Source of the DNA: Mycolicibacterium nivoides
Lineage (GTDB): Bacteria > Actinomycetota > Actinomycetes > Mycobacteriales > Mycobacteriaceae
Length of the DNA: 64,000 nt
Direction: 5' to 3'
NCBI RefSeq assembly: GCF_003855255.1
Contig: NZ_CP034072.1
Location: 124,001 to 188,000 of the forward strand
Positions 17,153-25,299 of the stretch are shown here, one piece after another; position 1 is the first letter of the stretch, and each line of letters begins with the position of its first letter. The position numbers and the translations under genes are program-made. Under the pieces are notes generated by a model. That model did no database searches, was not told the DNA's origin, and saw only the letters and a program-made list of their open reading frames with translations.

Positions 17153-19006
17153 GAAGTGCACCGGTACCCGCCCTTTGGCCAGCAACGCGGCCATCTCGTG
17201 GCCGAGGATCGGCTTGGACAGCAAGAAGCCCTGGGCGCGGTAGCAGCCGTGTCGCAGCAGCGTCAGCGCTGCCCGTTCGGTCTCCACCCCTTCGGCCACC
17301 AGCTGTAGGCCGAAGGCGCCGGCCAGGGCGATCACCGCGCGCACGATCGGCAGGTCGCCCGGGTCCGATCCGAGTCCCGCGACAAAGCTGCGGTCGATCT
17401 TGAGGGTGTCCACCGGGAGCGATTTCAACAGTGACAGCGCGCTGTAGCCGGTACCGAAGTCGTCGATGGCCACCTGCACGCCCACCTTGTGCAATCCCGT
17501 CAACGTCGAGCGAGTGGTTTCGATGTCCTGCACCACGATGCTCTCGGTGATCTCCAGGCACACCGACCCGCGTGGGAGGCGGAACTCCTTCATGACCCCA
17601 GCCACCGACGCGACGAATCCGTCGGTCACCAACTGCACCGGGGACACGTTGATCCGCAGCACGATGTTGCGGCCGACGCCGTTGGCCCGCCAGCGGGCGA
17701 ACTCGGCACATGCGTTGCGCAGCACCCAGCGGCCCAGTTCTCCTGCCAGGTTTATGGATTCGGCCACGCCGATGAAGGAGTCGGGGGACAGCAGGCCGCG
17801 GGTCGGGTGCTGCCAGCGGACCAGGGCCTCGGCGGCCAGCACCTCGCCGGTCCGCATGTCGATCTCGGGTAGATAGTGCAGCACCAGTGCGCCGCTCTCG
17901 ATCACGCTCTGCAGGTGTAGCTCGATGTCGTTGCGGAAGTCGATCTCCATCGCCATCTCATCGGAGAACACCGCGACCCGGTTGCCCCCGGAGTTCTTCG
18001 CGGTCAGTACCGCGTGGTCGGCCCGGTTGAGCAGGTCGGAGGTGGAGTCGCGGCCCGGAATGCCTTGGGCCAGGCCGATGCTGACGGTACGGGTGAGCAT
18101 CTCGCCTTCGATGGTCACCCGTTCCCGCAGAACCGACTGGAGTCGGTAGGCCAATGCCGTGGCCGCCTCGGCCGTCATCGAGGCCGCGGGGACCACGACG
18201 AATTCGTCGCCGCCGAGTCGCGCGATGAGTTTGGGTGAGTCGTCGCCCCGTTGCAACCGTTCGGCCAGGATGCTGATGAAGGCATCACCGGCGGTATGCC
18301 CCAGATAGTCGTTGATCGCCTTCAACCGGTCCAGGTCGAAGAACATCACCACGACCGGGCCGGGCTGGCCCGGAGCCAGCCGGGCCTCCAGGTGGGCCAT
18401 GAGCGCCCTGCGGTTGTGCAGCCCGGTGAGGTGGTCGTGATCGGCGAGGTATCGCAACCGGTCCTCGGCCTCGATGCGGGCCTGCACCTGGGCGAACAGC
18501 GAGGCGATCGCCTTGAGTGCGTTGAGTTCGGCGGGTAGCCACTCACGATCGCCGAACTTGACGAACCCCAGGACGCCGGTGGTGACGTCCCCGGACAACA
18601 ACGGCACACATGCCATCGAGGTGCTGGCGATGTGGCGTCCCGCCTCGATCGTGCGCTGGTAGTCGTCGGTGGCCGGCTCCGGGCGGAACACCGCCGGTTC
18701 CTTGAGGTGCTCGGCCATCGCGAACACCGGGTCGGCATCGGCGAAGTGGATGACCGCGATCGGGTCGGTCAGGGTGTCCGATGGGCGCGGCGGCCACTCG
18801 GCCACCAGCCGGGTCGCGTGCGTCTCGTGATCGTTGTGACGCAGGAAGCTCACGTCGACGTCGAAGAACGAGACCAGCTCGGCCAGCACCTGCTGACTCA
18901 CCGTGACCGACGTCGCGGCGTCGACCGCCATCAGTTGCGTGGCAACCGATGTGACGAGCAGTTCGAGGCTGCCTGGCACCAGATACCTCCGCGTGTAGCT
19001 CGGCAC
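17132..19006 (-). CDS. GAF-GGDEF-EAL c-di-GMP synthase/phosphodiesterase
   Basis: 624 residues, matching the mycobacterial bifunctional enzyme (Rv1354c of M. tuberculosis, DcpA/MSDGC-1 of M. smegmatis). Domains: GAF sensor (about 25-180), GGDEF (about 185-345; intact motif GGDEF at 265-269), EAL (about 360-615; AEALVRW with EAL at 393-395). No RxxD inhibitory site precedes GGDEF. Both active-site signatures are intact, so it can in principle make and degrade c-di-GMP; no membrane segment is seen. It lies 5 bp after the E1-nitroreductase gene and is probably co-transcribed with it. Confidence 0.93.
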   Translation of the reverse strand: MPSYTRRYLVPGSLELLVTSVATQLMAVDAATSVTVSQQVLAELVSFFDVDVSFLRHNDHETHATRLVAEWPPRPSDTLTDPIAVIHFADADPVFAMAEHLKEPAVFRPEPATDDYQRTIEAGRHIASTSMACVPLLSGDVTTGVLGFVKFGDREWLPAELNALKAIASLFAQVQARIEAEDRLRYLADHDHLTGLHNRRALMAHLEARLAPGQPGPVVVMFFDLDRLKAINDYLGHTAGDAFISILAERLQRGDDSPKLIARLGGDEFVVVPAASMTAEAATALAYRLQSVLRERVTIEGEMLTRTVSIGLAQGIPGRDSTSDLLNRADHAVLTAKNSGGNRVAVFSDEMAMEIDFRNDIELHLQSVIESGALVLHYLPEIDMRTGEVLAAEALVRWQHPTRGLLSPDSFIGVAESINLAGELGRWVLRNACAEFARWRANGVGRNIVLRINVSPVQLVTDGFVASVAGVMKEFRLPRGSVCLEITESIVVQDIETTRSTLTGLHKVGVQVAIDDFGTGYSALSLLKSLPVDTLKIDRSFVAGLGSDPGDLPIVRAVIALAGAFGLQLVAEGVETERAALTLLRHGCYRAQGFLLSKPILGHEMAALLAKGRVPVHFSAAPRT

Positions 19007-19011
19007 GTGAC

Positions 19012-21222
19012 TCAGCCGTACTGCGGCGTCGAGCCCGTGTGGGCTCTGCGCCGGCTGCGTACGGTCGGACGCGGCGCGTAGGACAACCTGAGCACCAACG
19101 CCTGTGATTCGTCGCGCTCGGTCCTGGTCAACCTGCGAAAAGCGTACTGCAGGTCGTGCAGCGCCTCGGCGTGACCAGGCGAGAGTGCACTGCGGTCCTG
19201 GTCATCGTGGGCATAGAGAAACGCCGGTGACACGGGCTGAACAGCCAGCCCGCGGCGCTGTGCACCGACCCAGACGGCCTCGACCGCCGATCCCGCCAGG
19301 GCGTAGTCGGTCAGCCGGCGGCCCCGAACCGAGACGACTGCCAGAGCGGAGCTCGAGGTGACCCGTTCGTAGGTGTCGTCGCCGAGCGCCGAGCCGGCGT
19401 CCCAGTCCGACAACTTCGCCATCACCTCCGGCCGGCGCAGGATGTCGAGTACCACCATGTCGCCCGGGTCCAACCCGAGCGTCGTCACGTCGATGCCGGT
19501 ATCGGGATCTGGATCGCCGGGCCAGCGGAGCTCCGACATCATCTCCCGGTGCAGAGTCGGGGTGAGATAGCGGATCCGGTCCGCCTCGGCGAGCAGGCGT
19601 GCGGCGGTCTCGATCTCGGCCGGGTCGTCGAGGACCGTCAGTTCGGCACCCTCGTTGCGAGCGGCGGCCCGCAGGCCGTCGAGCACGTCGGTGGCGATCG
19701 GCGCCGACGTGCCCCGGAGCCGGTTGGTCTCCCGGGCCAGCATCGGTTCATAGAGCTCAGCCAACTCAGGTGCGTTGCCGGGGGAGAACTCCGCGATCCC
19801 GTACAAGGGTGTGCCCTCGTCACCACGGGACCACTGCACGTGCCCGGTCAGGCCGTGTGCGGCCGCGGCCACCCGAGCGTTGAACGCGGCAGCCCCCAGC
19901 GCCACCGCGCTGCCCCGGTACCCGACATCCATCGCCGAGGTGTACTTCGTGGCCAACCGGAGGTTGATCCGGTCGTCGCTCGCCTCGATGTGCCACGGTT
20001 GGACATTGCCGCCCGAGGGTGCGCGCGTCGCCGCGTCGGTGAGGATGTCTGCCAAGCCGCCCGCTTCGGCCCGGGCGTCCGCCGGTACGGGCGCGGGTGT
20101 GGGTCGGGGTGCAGACCCGATGACCAGCGGGTCGCCGATGCGGTCGAGCGCGTCGGCGATGTCGACGCGAACCCGGCCCGACGGCATCGGCTCACCCAGA
20201 CCGATGCGCCGCACGGCATTGGCGACGACGGTGGCCCCGAGTACGACCTCGGCGGCGAGTTGGGGCCAGGTGCTCAGCGTCTTGCCGACCTCGACCAGCG
20301 AGGCCGCCATCCGGGGCGAAAGCTGGGGCGCGTCGAGAATGCGCAGCACGTGGGGCACCTTGTCCTTGCTGCTGAGCCCGGCCAGATCCCGCGCGGCGAT
20401 GTCGCCGAGCAGACCGTGCAGGATCGGCCGCGCGGGTTCCAGGTCGAACCGCTCGACATCGAGCAGCCCGCGGTCGCCCGTGGTCATCAGCACCGGCAGC
20501 CGTCGGGCCCGGGCAGCCTCGCGGACAAGCACTTTCGCGTCCAGTGAATCGCATTCCTCGACGACGACGTCGAGCCCGTTCAGGAACTGGTCGATGGACT
20601 CGGGCACCGCACCGTCGCGGTCGATCCGCACCTTGATGTACGGATCGATCTCGGCGATCCGGCGTGCGGCCACCACGGCCTTGTTCAAGCCCAGGTCGAA
20701 TACGGTGCCGGGGACCCGGTTGAGGTTCGCCAACTCGAGTTCGTCGAAATCGGTGAGGCGGATCTCGCCGCACAGTCCCTCGGTGGCCAGGTTGTAGGCG
20801 ATGGCGTGTCCGACGCTGAGGCCGATGACACCGATCCTCAGGCTGGACAGTCGTCGCTGTTCATCGGCGGTGATGAGGTTGCGGTTGCGATCCAGGCGCA
20901 GCCGATTGAACGCGGCTGGGCCCAGGATGTGGACCAGGCACCGACGCCACGGGTAGTACGCCCACCGCGTCGGTTCGTCGAGCATTTCCCGGTCGACCGC
21001 AGGGACAAGCGTGCGTAGTGCGGCCTGCTGTTCGCGACATTCATCGATGACGGTGATGCGCGGGTCGCGGCGCATCTGGTCGACGGTGTTCACTGAATAT
21101 CCGCCGTCTTCGATGAAGATGACTCGATATTGGTCGGGCTCGTTGAGTTCGTTCAATTCGGAATTCTCAATGCTTGTGTAGGGGGGTTCCTGGGCGTTTT
21201 CGGACATCATCTCGGGGATCAT
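19012..21222 (-). CDS. moeY: ThiF/E1-like adenylation domain fused to nitroreductase (Rv1355c family)
   Basis: 736 residues. Residues about 115-345 form a ThiF/MoeB/E1 fold: Rossmann start IGVIGLSVGHAIA, then DFDELELANLNR with the conserved Asp and NLNR. Residues about 385-715 form a nitroreductase-like FMN domain (TRAPSGGNVQPWHIE, REMMSELRWPGD, ALAVVSVRG). The E1 part lacks an obvious CxxC zinc pair. M. tuberculosis Rv1355c is annotated MoeY (molybdopterin), but no other Mo-cofactor gene is here and the fusion resembles modification enzymes for peptides or small molecules. The start overlaps the upstream acyltransferase stop by 4 bp. Confidence 0.82.
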   Translation of the reverse strand: MIPEMMSENAQEPPYTSIENSELNELNEPDQYRVIFIEDGGYSVNTVDQMRRDPRITVIDECREQQAALRTLVPAVDREMLDEPTRWAYYPWRRCLVHILGPAAFNRLRLDRNRNLITADEQRRLSSLRIGVIGLSVGHAIAYNLATEGLCGEIRLTDFDELELANLNRVPGTVFDLGLNKAVVAARRIAEIDPYIKVRIDRDGAVPESIDQFLNGLDVVVEECDSLDAKVLVREAARARRLPVLMTTGDRGLLDVERFDLEPARPILHGLLGDIAARDLAGLSSKDKVPHVLRILDAPQLSPRMAASLVEVGKTLSTWPQLAAEVVLGATVVANAVRRIGLGEPMPSGRVRVDIADALDRIGDPLVIGSAPRPTPAPVPADARAEAGGLADILTDAATRAPSGGNVQPWHIEASDDRINLRLATKYTSAMDVGYRGSAVALGAAAFNARVAAAAHGLTGHVQWSRGDEGTPLYGIAEFSPGNAPELAELYEPMLARETNRLRGTSAPIATDVLDGLRAAARNEGAELTVLDDPAEIETAARLLAEADRIRYLTPTLHREMMSELRWPGDPDPDTGIDVTTLGLDPGDMVVLDILRRPEVMAKLSDWDAGSALGDDTYERVTSSSALAVVSVRGRRLTDYALAGSAVEAVWVGAQRRGLAVQPVSPAFLYAHDDQDRSALSPGHAEALHDLQYAFRRLTRTERDESQALVLRLSYAPRPTVRSRRRAHTGSTPQYG

Positions 21223-21974
21223 CCTCCCGCCGCGGTCCGGGTATGGGTGTCGAAGCCGTCGGCGCGGGGGTGAGGGCCGATTCGCTGGGCCTCTGCGAAG
21301 TATCGCGAGAGCTGTCCCGCGTCAGCGTGGTTGGCGAATGTTCTGCTATCCCACCACATCATCTTCGTCTGGTATCGCTCGTCCGGATAGGGCGTCGCCG
21401 GGATTTTCGACGCCAGCACCCCACCCGACGACAGCCAGCGTTTGAGTACATAGGCTGCCGCGGTGGCCATGGCAAACTGAATGTCCAACAGTGTCATGGC
21501 GTGCAGCGGCATACGTGCCAGCGTATCGGTGAGTGCGCGGCTCTGCTCTGGGTCGTCGCACACCCATGCGGTCTTCATTTCGACCACTCCGAACGGCAGA
21601 CGGTCGGCGATCATCTTGCGTACCGAGTCGAGCGCGGGCTGTCCGCCCCATTCCACGATTGCGTGGCTGTCCTCGACGCTCTGGTGCGGGCCCTTGGCCC
21701 GCAGACCGCCGACGACGTCGCCGGCGCTGTTGATGCCGACGCAGAACAGCGCCGTATCCTCGCCGGTCCGTAGGGTTTTCGGATCCAACGCTCGCTCCAC
21801 CCCGTGTTTGCGGTAGTTGGACTGTGCCCCACGGACGTACTCGGTCCACAGTTCACGCTCTGCGTCCGGTCGAGCCACCACGATCGTGCACTCGCTGTCG
21901 GGGTCCCACCAGCTTGGGCTTTCGTCCAATGTCACGGAGCGGTTGCCGGCGGGATCGAGTTGGGGAGCGGTCAT
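21219..21974 (-). CDS. Possible GNAT-type (FeeM/LuxI-like) N-acyltransferase
   Basis: 251 residues, not firmly recognised. The layout suggests an acyltransferase fold: a helix with RELWTEYVRGAQSNYRKHG, a strand pair ALFCVGINSAGDVVGGLRAKGP that resembles the core strand and Arg of GNAT/autoinducer-synthase folds, and a C-terminal YPDERYQTKMMWWD. No signal peptide or membrane segment. It is coupled by ATGA to the E1-nitroreductase and so lies in one operon with it and the c-di-GMP enzyme. It probably corresponds to the gene next to Rv1355c in M. tuberculosis. Fold assignment is by eye. Confidence 0.45.
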   Translation of the reverse strand: MTAPQLDPAGNRSVTLDESPSWWDPDSECTIVVARPDAERELWTEYVRGAQSNYRKHGVERALDPKTLRTGEDTALFCVGINSAGDVVGGLRAKGPHQSVEDSHAIVEWGGQPALDSVRKMIADRLPFGVVEMKTAWVCDDPEQSRALTDTLARMPLHAMTLLDIQFAMATAAAYVLKRWLSSGGVLASKIPATPYPDERYQTKMMWWDSRTFANHADAGQLSRYFAEAQRIGPHPRADGFDTHTRTAAGG

Positions 21975-22434
21975 CTGGAATCCATTTCGTCGGTCAGCCG
22001 TGCCCTCCGATTGGGACGGCTGATTTTGGCGTGTAACGCGGTTGTGCGAATACGTGTCATGAGTATCGCGCCGCTCCGTATGGGAATTCCAGCGAGCGGA
22101 GAAATCTTGTCCAGGCGGGTGGTGAATTCCGTGCCGACGTCCCCGATTTACTCACGGGTACATGCAATTTTGGCAAATTATGCAATCGCTATTCATGCCG
22201 TATAAGTGGGTTGAACACGGATATGGCAAAAATCATGAATTGACGTCGATGTCGAATGGGCGGTGGCCGGGGGTGTGGGAAACCTTTTGCTGTGGCGGTG
22301 CTCAGCCAGCCCATCGCCGATAGCACGCGACGGTGAATGGCGCCCGGCTTCGCGTCGGCCCGGCGCTTTCGGATCGGTGATGCGTCGGAGGGTTGTGTGT
22401 CGGCCGGGCGGACCGGATGAGATTCTGTTCGGTG
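21975..22434. other. AT-richer divergent intergenic region
   Basis: 460 bp without a supported gene. It contains a hairpin just upstream of the acyltransferase gene (21994-22023), and an AT-rich patch (about 22140-22260) unusual for this genome, with a dyad AATTT-TGGC-AAATT at 22166-22179 flanked by TGCA repeats and a TATAAG at about 22200. The patch probably holds the promoters of the leftward signalling operon and/or purU. Confidence 0.55.
21994..22023. promoter_or_regulatory. Leader hairpin before the acyltransferase operon
   Basis: TCAGCCGT (21994-22001) pairs with ACGGCTGA (22016-22023), extended by CCC/GGG around a 7-nt loop. On the minus strand it ends about 20 nt before the start codon at 21974 and encloses a GGAGGG. 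On the plus strand it is followed by TTTT. It could be a 5' leader structure or a weak terminator. Confidence 0.4.
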
Positions 22435-23325
22435 ATGACAGAGGAGTACCCGAAAGCAACCGCCCTGCCGGCTCAGGATGTCGGCAGGCTGCTGCTGCGT
22501 TGCGCGGACCGGCCCGGCCTGGTTGCTGCGATCAGCGGCTTTCTCACCGGCGCCGGCGCGAACATCGTGTCGCTGGATCAGCACTCCACCGAGCAGTCCG
22601 GCGGCACCTTCATCCAGCGCACGATCTTCCACCTACCGGGGCTGGCCGCGGTGCGCGACGAACTCGAGCGCGATTTCCGGCGGCAGGTGGCCGAACCGTT
22701 CGAGATGGACTTCCGCCTGACGGAGGCCTCCAAACCCAAGCGGGTGGCGCTGATGGCATCCCGTGAAGACCATTGCCTGCTGGATCTGTTGTGGCGCAAC
22801 CGGCGCGGCGAACTCGACATGTCCGTGGTCATGGTCATCTCGAACCATCCCGACCTTGCCGAGCAGGTGCGCGCGTTCGGTGTTCCGTTCCTCTACGTTC
22901 CCGCGACCCGGGAGAACCGGGCCGAGGCTGAGCAACGGCTCCTGGAGTTGTTGCGGGGCAACGTCGATCTGGTGGTGCTGGCCCGGTACATGCAGATCCT
23001 GACTCCTGAATTCCTCGACGCCGTGGGCTGCCCGTTGATCAACATCCATCATTCGTTCCTGCCGGCGTTCATCGGCGCGGCGCCGTACCGCAGGGCCAAG
23101 GAACGCGGGGTCAAGTTGGTCGGCGCGACAGCGCATTACGTGACCGGCGACCTCGACGAAGGCCCGATCATCGAGCAGGACGTGGTCCGCGTGGACCACC
23201 GCCACTCGGTCGGTGACCTGGTGCGCCTGGGTGCGGATGTCGAACGGCTGGTGCTGTCGCGTGCAGTGCTGTGGCACTGTGAGGACCGCGTGATCCGGTT
23301 CGGGAATCAGACCGTAGTCTTCTGA
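22435..23325 (+). CDS. purU: Formyltetrahydrofolate deformylase
   Basis: Hydrolyses 10-formyl-THF to formate and THF, balancing the one-carbon pool. 296 residues from the ATG at 22435, where the ACT-domain sequence begins; an in-frame ATG 14 codons upstream has no better signal. N-terminal ACT domain (RCADRPGLVAAISGFL, 22-37) and formyltransferase domain with catalytic Asn203, His205 (NIHHSFLP) and Asp241 (DEGPII). Length fits the family. It is followed 22 bp later by a MaoC hydratase with its own ribosome-binding site. Confidence 0.95.
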   Translation: MTEEYPKATALPAQDVGRLLLRCADRPGLVAAISGFLTGAGANIVSLDQHSTEQSGGTFIQRTIFHLPGLAAVRDELERDFRRQVAEPFEMDFRLTEASKPKRVALMASREDHCLLDLLWRNRRGELDMSVVMVISNHPDLAEQVRAFGVPFLYVPATRENRAEAEQRLLELLRGNVDLVVLARYMQILTPEFLDAVGCPLINIHHSFLPAFIGAAPYRRAKERGVKLVGATAHYVTGDLDEGPIIEQDVVRVDHRHSVGDLVRLGADVERLVLSRAVLWHCEDRVIRFGNQTVVF

Positions 23326-23347
23326 CCACGGTTCGAGAGGAGTGAGC

Positions 23348-23800
23348 GTGAAAATCTTCAATGGTCTTGACGAGTTCGTGGCCGCGAAGGGCAGCGAGCT
23401 GGGCCCCACCGAGTGGCTGGAGATCACCCAGGAACGGGTGAATCTGTTCGCCGACGCCACCGACGACCATCAGTGGATCCACGTTGACCCCGAGAAGGCG
23501 GCCGGTGGCCCCTTCGGCGGGACCATCGCGCACGGTCTGCTGACGCTGTCACTGTTGCCGCATTTCACCCATCAGCTGTACCGAGTCGACAACATCGCGA
23601 TGGCGATCAACTACGGCTACAACAAGGTTCGGTTCATCACGCCGGTGCGGGTCGGTTCCAAGGTGCGGGCAAGCGCGGCGATCGCCGATGTCGCCCAGCT
23701 CGACGGAGCGGTGCAGGCGACCATGACCGTCACCGTCGAGATCGAGGGCTCGGACAAGCCCGCCGCGGTCGCCGAGTCGATCGTCCGCTTCATCGGCTGA
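23348..23800 (+). CDS. MaoC-like (R)-specific enoyl-CoA hydratase (HtdZ-like)
   Basis: 150-residue single hotdog-fold hydratase adding water to trans-2-enoyl-CoA. The hydratase-2 motif DATDDHQWIHVD carries the catalytic Asp/His pair; AHGLLTLSLLP follows. Sequence resembles M. tuberculosis Rv0130 (HtdZ) closely along its length. The GTG at 23348 is preferred because GAGAGGAG ends 6 bp before it; the in-frame GTG at 23342 would sit on that site. A hairpin terminator follows at 23831. Confidence 0.92.
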   Translation: MKIFNGLDEFVAAKGSELGPTEWLEITQERVNLFADATDDHQWIHVDPEKAAGGPFGGTIAHGLLTLSLLPHFTHQLYRVDNIAMAINYGYNKVRFITPVRVGSKVRASAAIADVAQLDGAVQATMTVTVEIEGSDKPAAVAESIVRFIG

Positions 23801-23830
23801 TCTCAGGCCGGTTTCCGGCGCATTTTCCGA

Positions 23831-23860
23831 CGAGCAGTCTCCCGTCCGGGGGACTGCTCG
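23831..23860 (+). terminator. Hairpin terminator after the MaoC gene
   Basis: CGAGCAGTCTCCC (23831-23843) pairs with GGGGACTGCTCG (23849-23860) around GTCCG, with one bulge. It lies 30 bp past the MaoC stop. The outer CGAGCAG/CTGCTCG resembles the three larger terminator repeats of this window. No U-tract, as is common in mycobacteria. Confidence 0.6.
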
Positions 23861-23868
23861 CGGCGTTC

Positions 23869-23901
23869 TGACACTTGTCAGATTTCATTGACGTCCGTCA
23901 A
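23869..23901. promoter_or_regulatory. Twin operator ahead of the flavin monooxygenase
   Basis: Two dyads of the same type, TGACA-CT-TGTCA (23869-23880) and TTGACG-TC-CGTCAA (23888-23901), share TGACR-N2-YGTCA and are centred 20 bp apart, two helical turns. They lie 43-75 bp ahead of the monooxygenase start. This is a typical layout for two regulator dimers on one face. No regulator gene is adjacent, so the binder is unknown. Confidence 0.6.
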
Positions 23902-23943
23902 ACTCCGCTGTTAGTGTTCTGCATCACAACGTGAAGGAGCACT

Positions 23944-25299
23944 GTGTTGCAGCGTTCACTGCCGCGGACCGCGATCATCGGCGCGGGCATCAGCGGGCTC
24001 ACCGCCGGGAAGATGCTCAAGGACTACCGGGTGCCGTACACGACGTTCGAGACGTCGGACCGTATCGGTGGGAACTGGGCCTTCGGCAATCCGAACGGGC
24101 ACAGCAGCGCATACCGCTCCCTGCACATCGACACCAGCAAGCATCGGTTGTCGTTCAAGGACTTCCCGATCCCGGAACACTTCCCGTCGTTCCCGCACCA
24201 CTCCGACATCAAGTCCTACCTGGATGCCTATGCGAACGCCTTCGGGCTGTTGGAGAACATCGAGTTCAACAACGGCGTCGCGCACGCGGCCCGGATCGAC
24301 GGTGGCGGTTGGGAGATCGAGGATCAGGCCGGCGCCCGGCGCGAGTTCGATCTGCTCGTCGTTGCCAACGGTCATCACTGGGACCCCCGGCTGCCGGAGT
24401 TTCCCGGGACGTTCACCGGTGAGGAGATCCATTCGCACCACTACATCGACCCGAAGGAACCGCTCGAGCTGACCGGCAAGCGGATCCTGGTGGTGGGTAT
24501 CGGAAACAGCGCCGCAGACATCACCGTGGAGCTGTCATCCAAGTCGCTGCAGAACACGGTGACGCTGTCCACCCGCTCGAGCGCCTGGATCGTGCCGAAA
24601 TACATTGCGGGACAACCGGGTGACAAATACTTCCGCACCAATCCGTACGTGCCGTTGTCCTGGCAGCGCAAGTTGGTCCAGCTGATCGGCCCGATGCTCG
24701 GCACCGATCCCACGATGTACGGTTTGCCCGCGCCGAATCACAAGCTCTTCGAGGCTCACCCGACGCAGTCGGTGGAGTTGCCGTTGCGGCTGGGATCGGG
24801 TGATGTGATCCCGAAGCCCAACGTGTCCCGCCTGGACGGTGCCACCGTACATTTCGAGGACGGGACCAGTGACGACTTCGATGTGATCGTCTACGCGACG
24901 GGCTACAACATCACCTTCCCGTTCTTCGACCGCGATGTCGTCAATGCCCCCGACAACCACATCCGGCTCTACAAGCGGATGTTCAAGCCCGGCATGGACG
25001 ATCTGGTGTTCATGGGTTTCGCACAGGCGATTCCGACACTGTTCCCGTTCGTGGAATGCCAGTCCAGACTGTTGGCGGCCTACGCGGTCGGGCGCTACGC
25101 CCTGCCGCCGGTGGCCGAAATGGAGCGGGTGATCGATGCCGACCAGCAGCTGCACGGTGGACATTGCACCGACCGGCCGCGGCACACCCAGCAGGTTGAC
25201 TACTTCTACTACGAGCACGACATCCGCACTCGCGAATTGCCCGCCGGGGCAAAACGGGCGGCCGGCCACGTCGGCGCGACGGCCGGAGTGACCGCATGA
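23944..25299 (+). CDS. Flavin-containing monooxygenase (FMO/Baeyer-Villiger type)
   Basis: 451 residues. FAD motif GAGISG at 12-17, second Rossmann GIGNSAAD near 187 for NADPH, the FMO fingerprint FTGEEIHSHHY (FxGxxxHxxxY) near 158, and the ATGYN segment near the C-terminus. It would oxygenate a heteroatom or a ketone using NADPH and O2. The start is GTG 23944 (or TTG 23947) after AAGGAG. The stop overlaps the hydrolase start as ATGA; a monooxygenase plus esterase-type hydrolase is the usual pair for ketone-to-ester-to-acid breakdown (inference). Confidence 0.9.
   Translation: MLQRSLPRTAIIGAGISGLTAGKMLKDYRVPYTTFETSDRIGGNWAFGNPNGHSSAYRSLHIDTSKHRLSFKDFPIPEHFPSFPHHSDIKSYLDAYANAFGLLENIEFNNGVAHAARIDGGGWEIEDQAGARREFDLLVVANGHHWDPRLPEFPGTFTGEEIHSHHYIDPKEPLELTGKRILVVGIGNSAADITVELSSKSLQNTVTLSTRSSAWIVPKYIAGQPGDKYFRTNPYVPLSWQRKLVQLIGPMLGTDPTMYGLPAPNHKLFEAHPTQSVELPLRLGSGDVIPKPNVSRLDGATVHFEDGTSDDFDVIVYATGYNITFPFFDRDVVNAPDNHIRLYKRMFKPGMDDLVFMGFAQAIPTLFPFVECQSRLLAAYAVGRYALPPVAEMERVIDADQQLHGGHCTDRPRHTQQVDYFYYEHDIRTRELPAGAKRAAGHVGATAGVTA

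Noticed and set aside
19012-21222. Assignment to molybdopterin biosynthesis because of the MoeY name
   Set aside because: The E1 fold alone does not show a role with MoaD, there is no sulfur-carrier protein nearby and the nitroreductase domain is foreign to that pathway. The symbol is kept only for orthology with Rv1355c.
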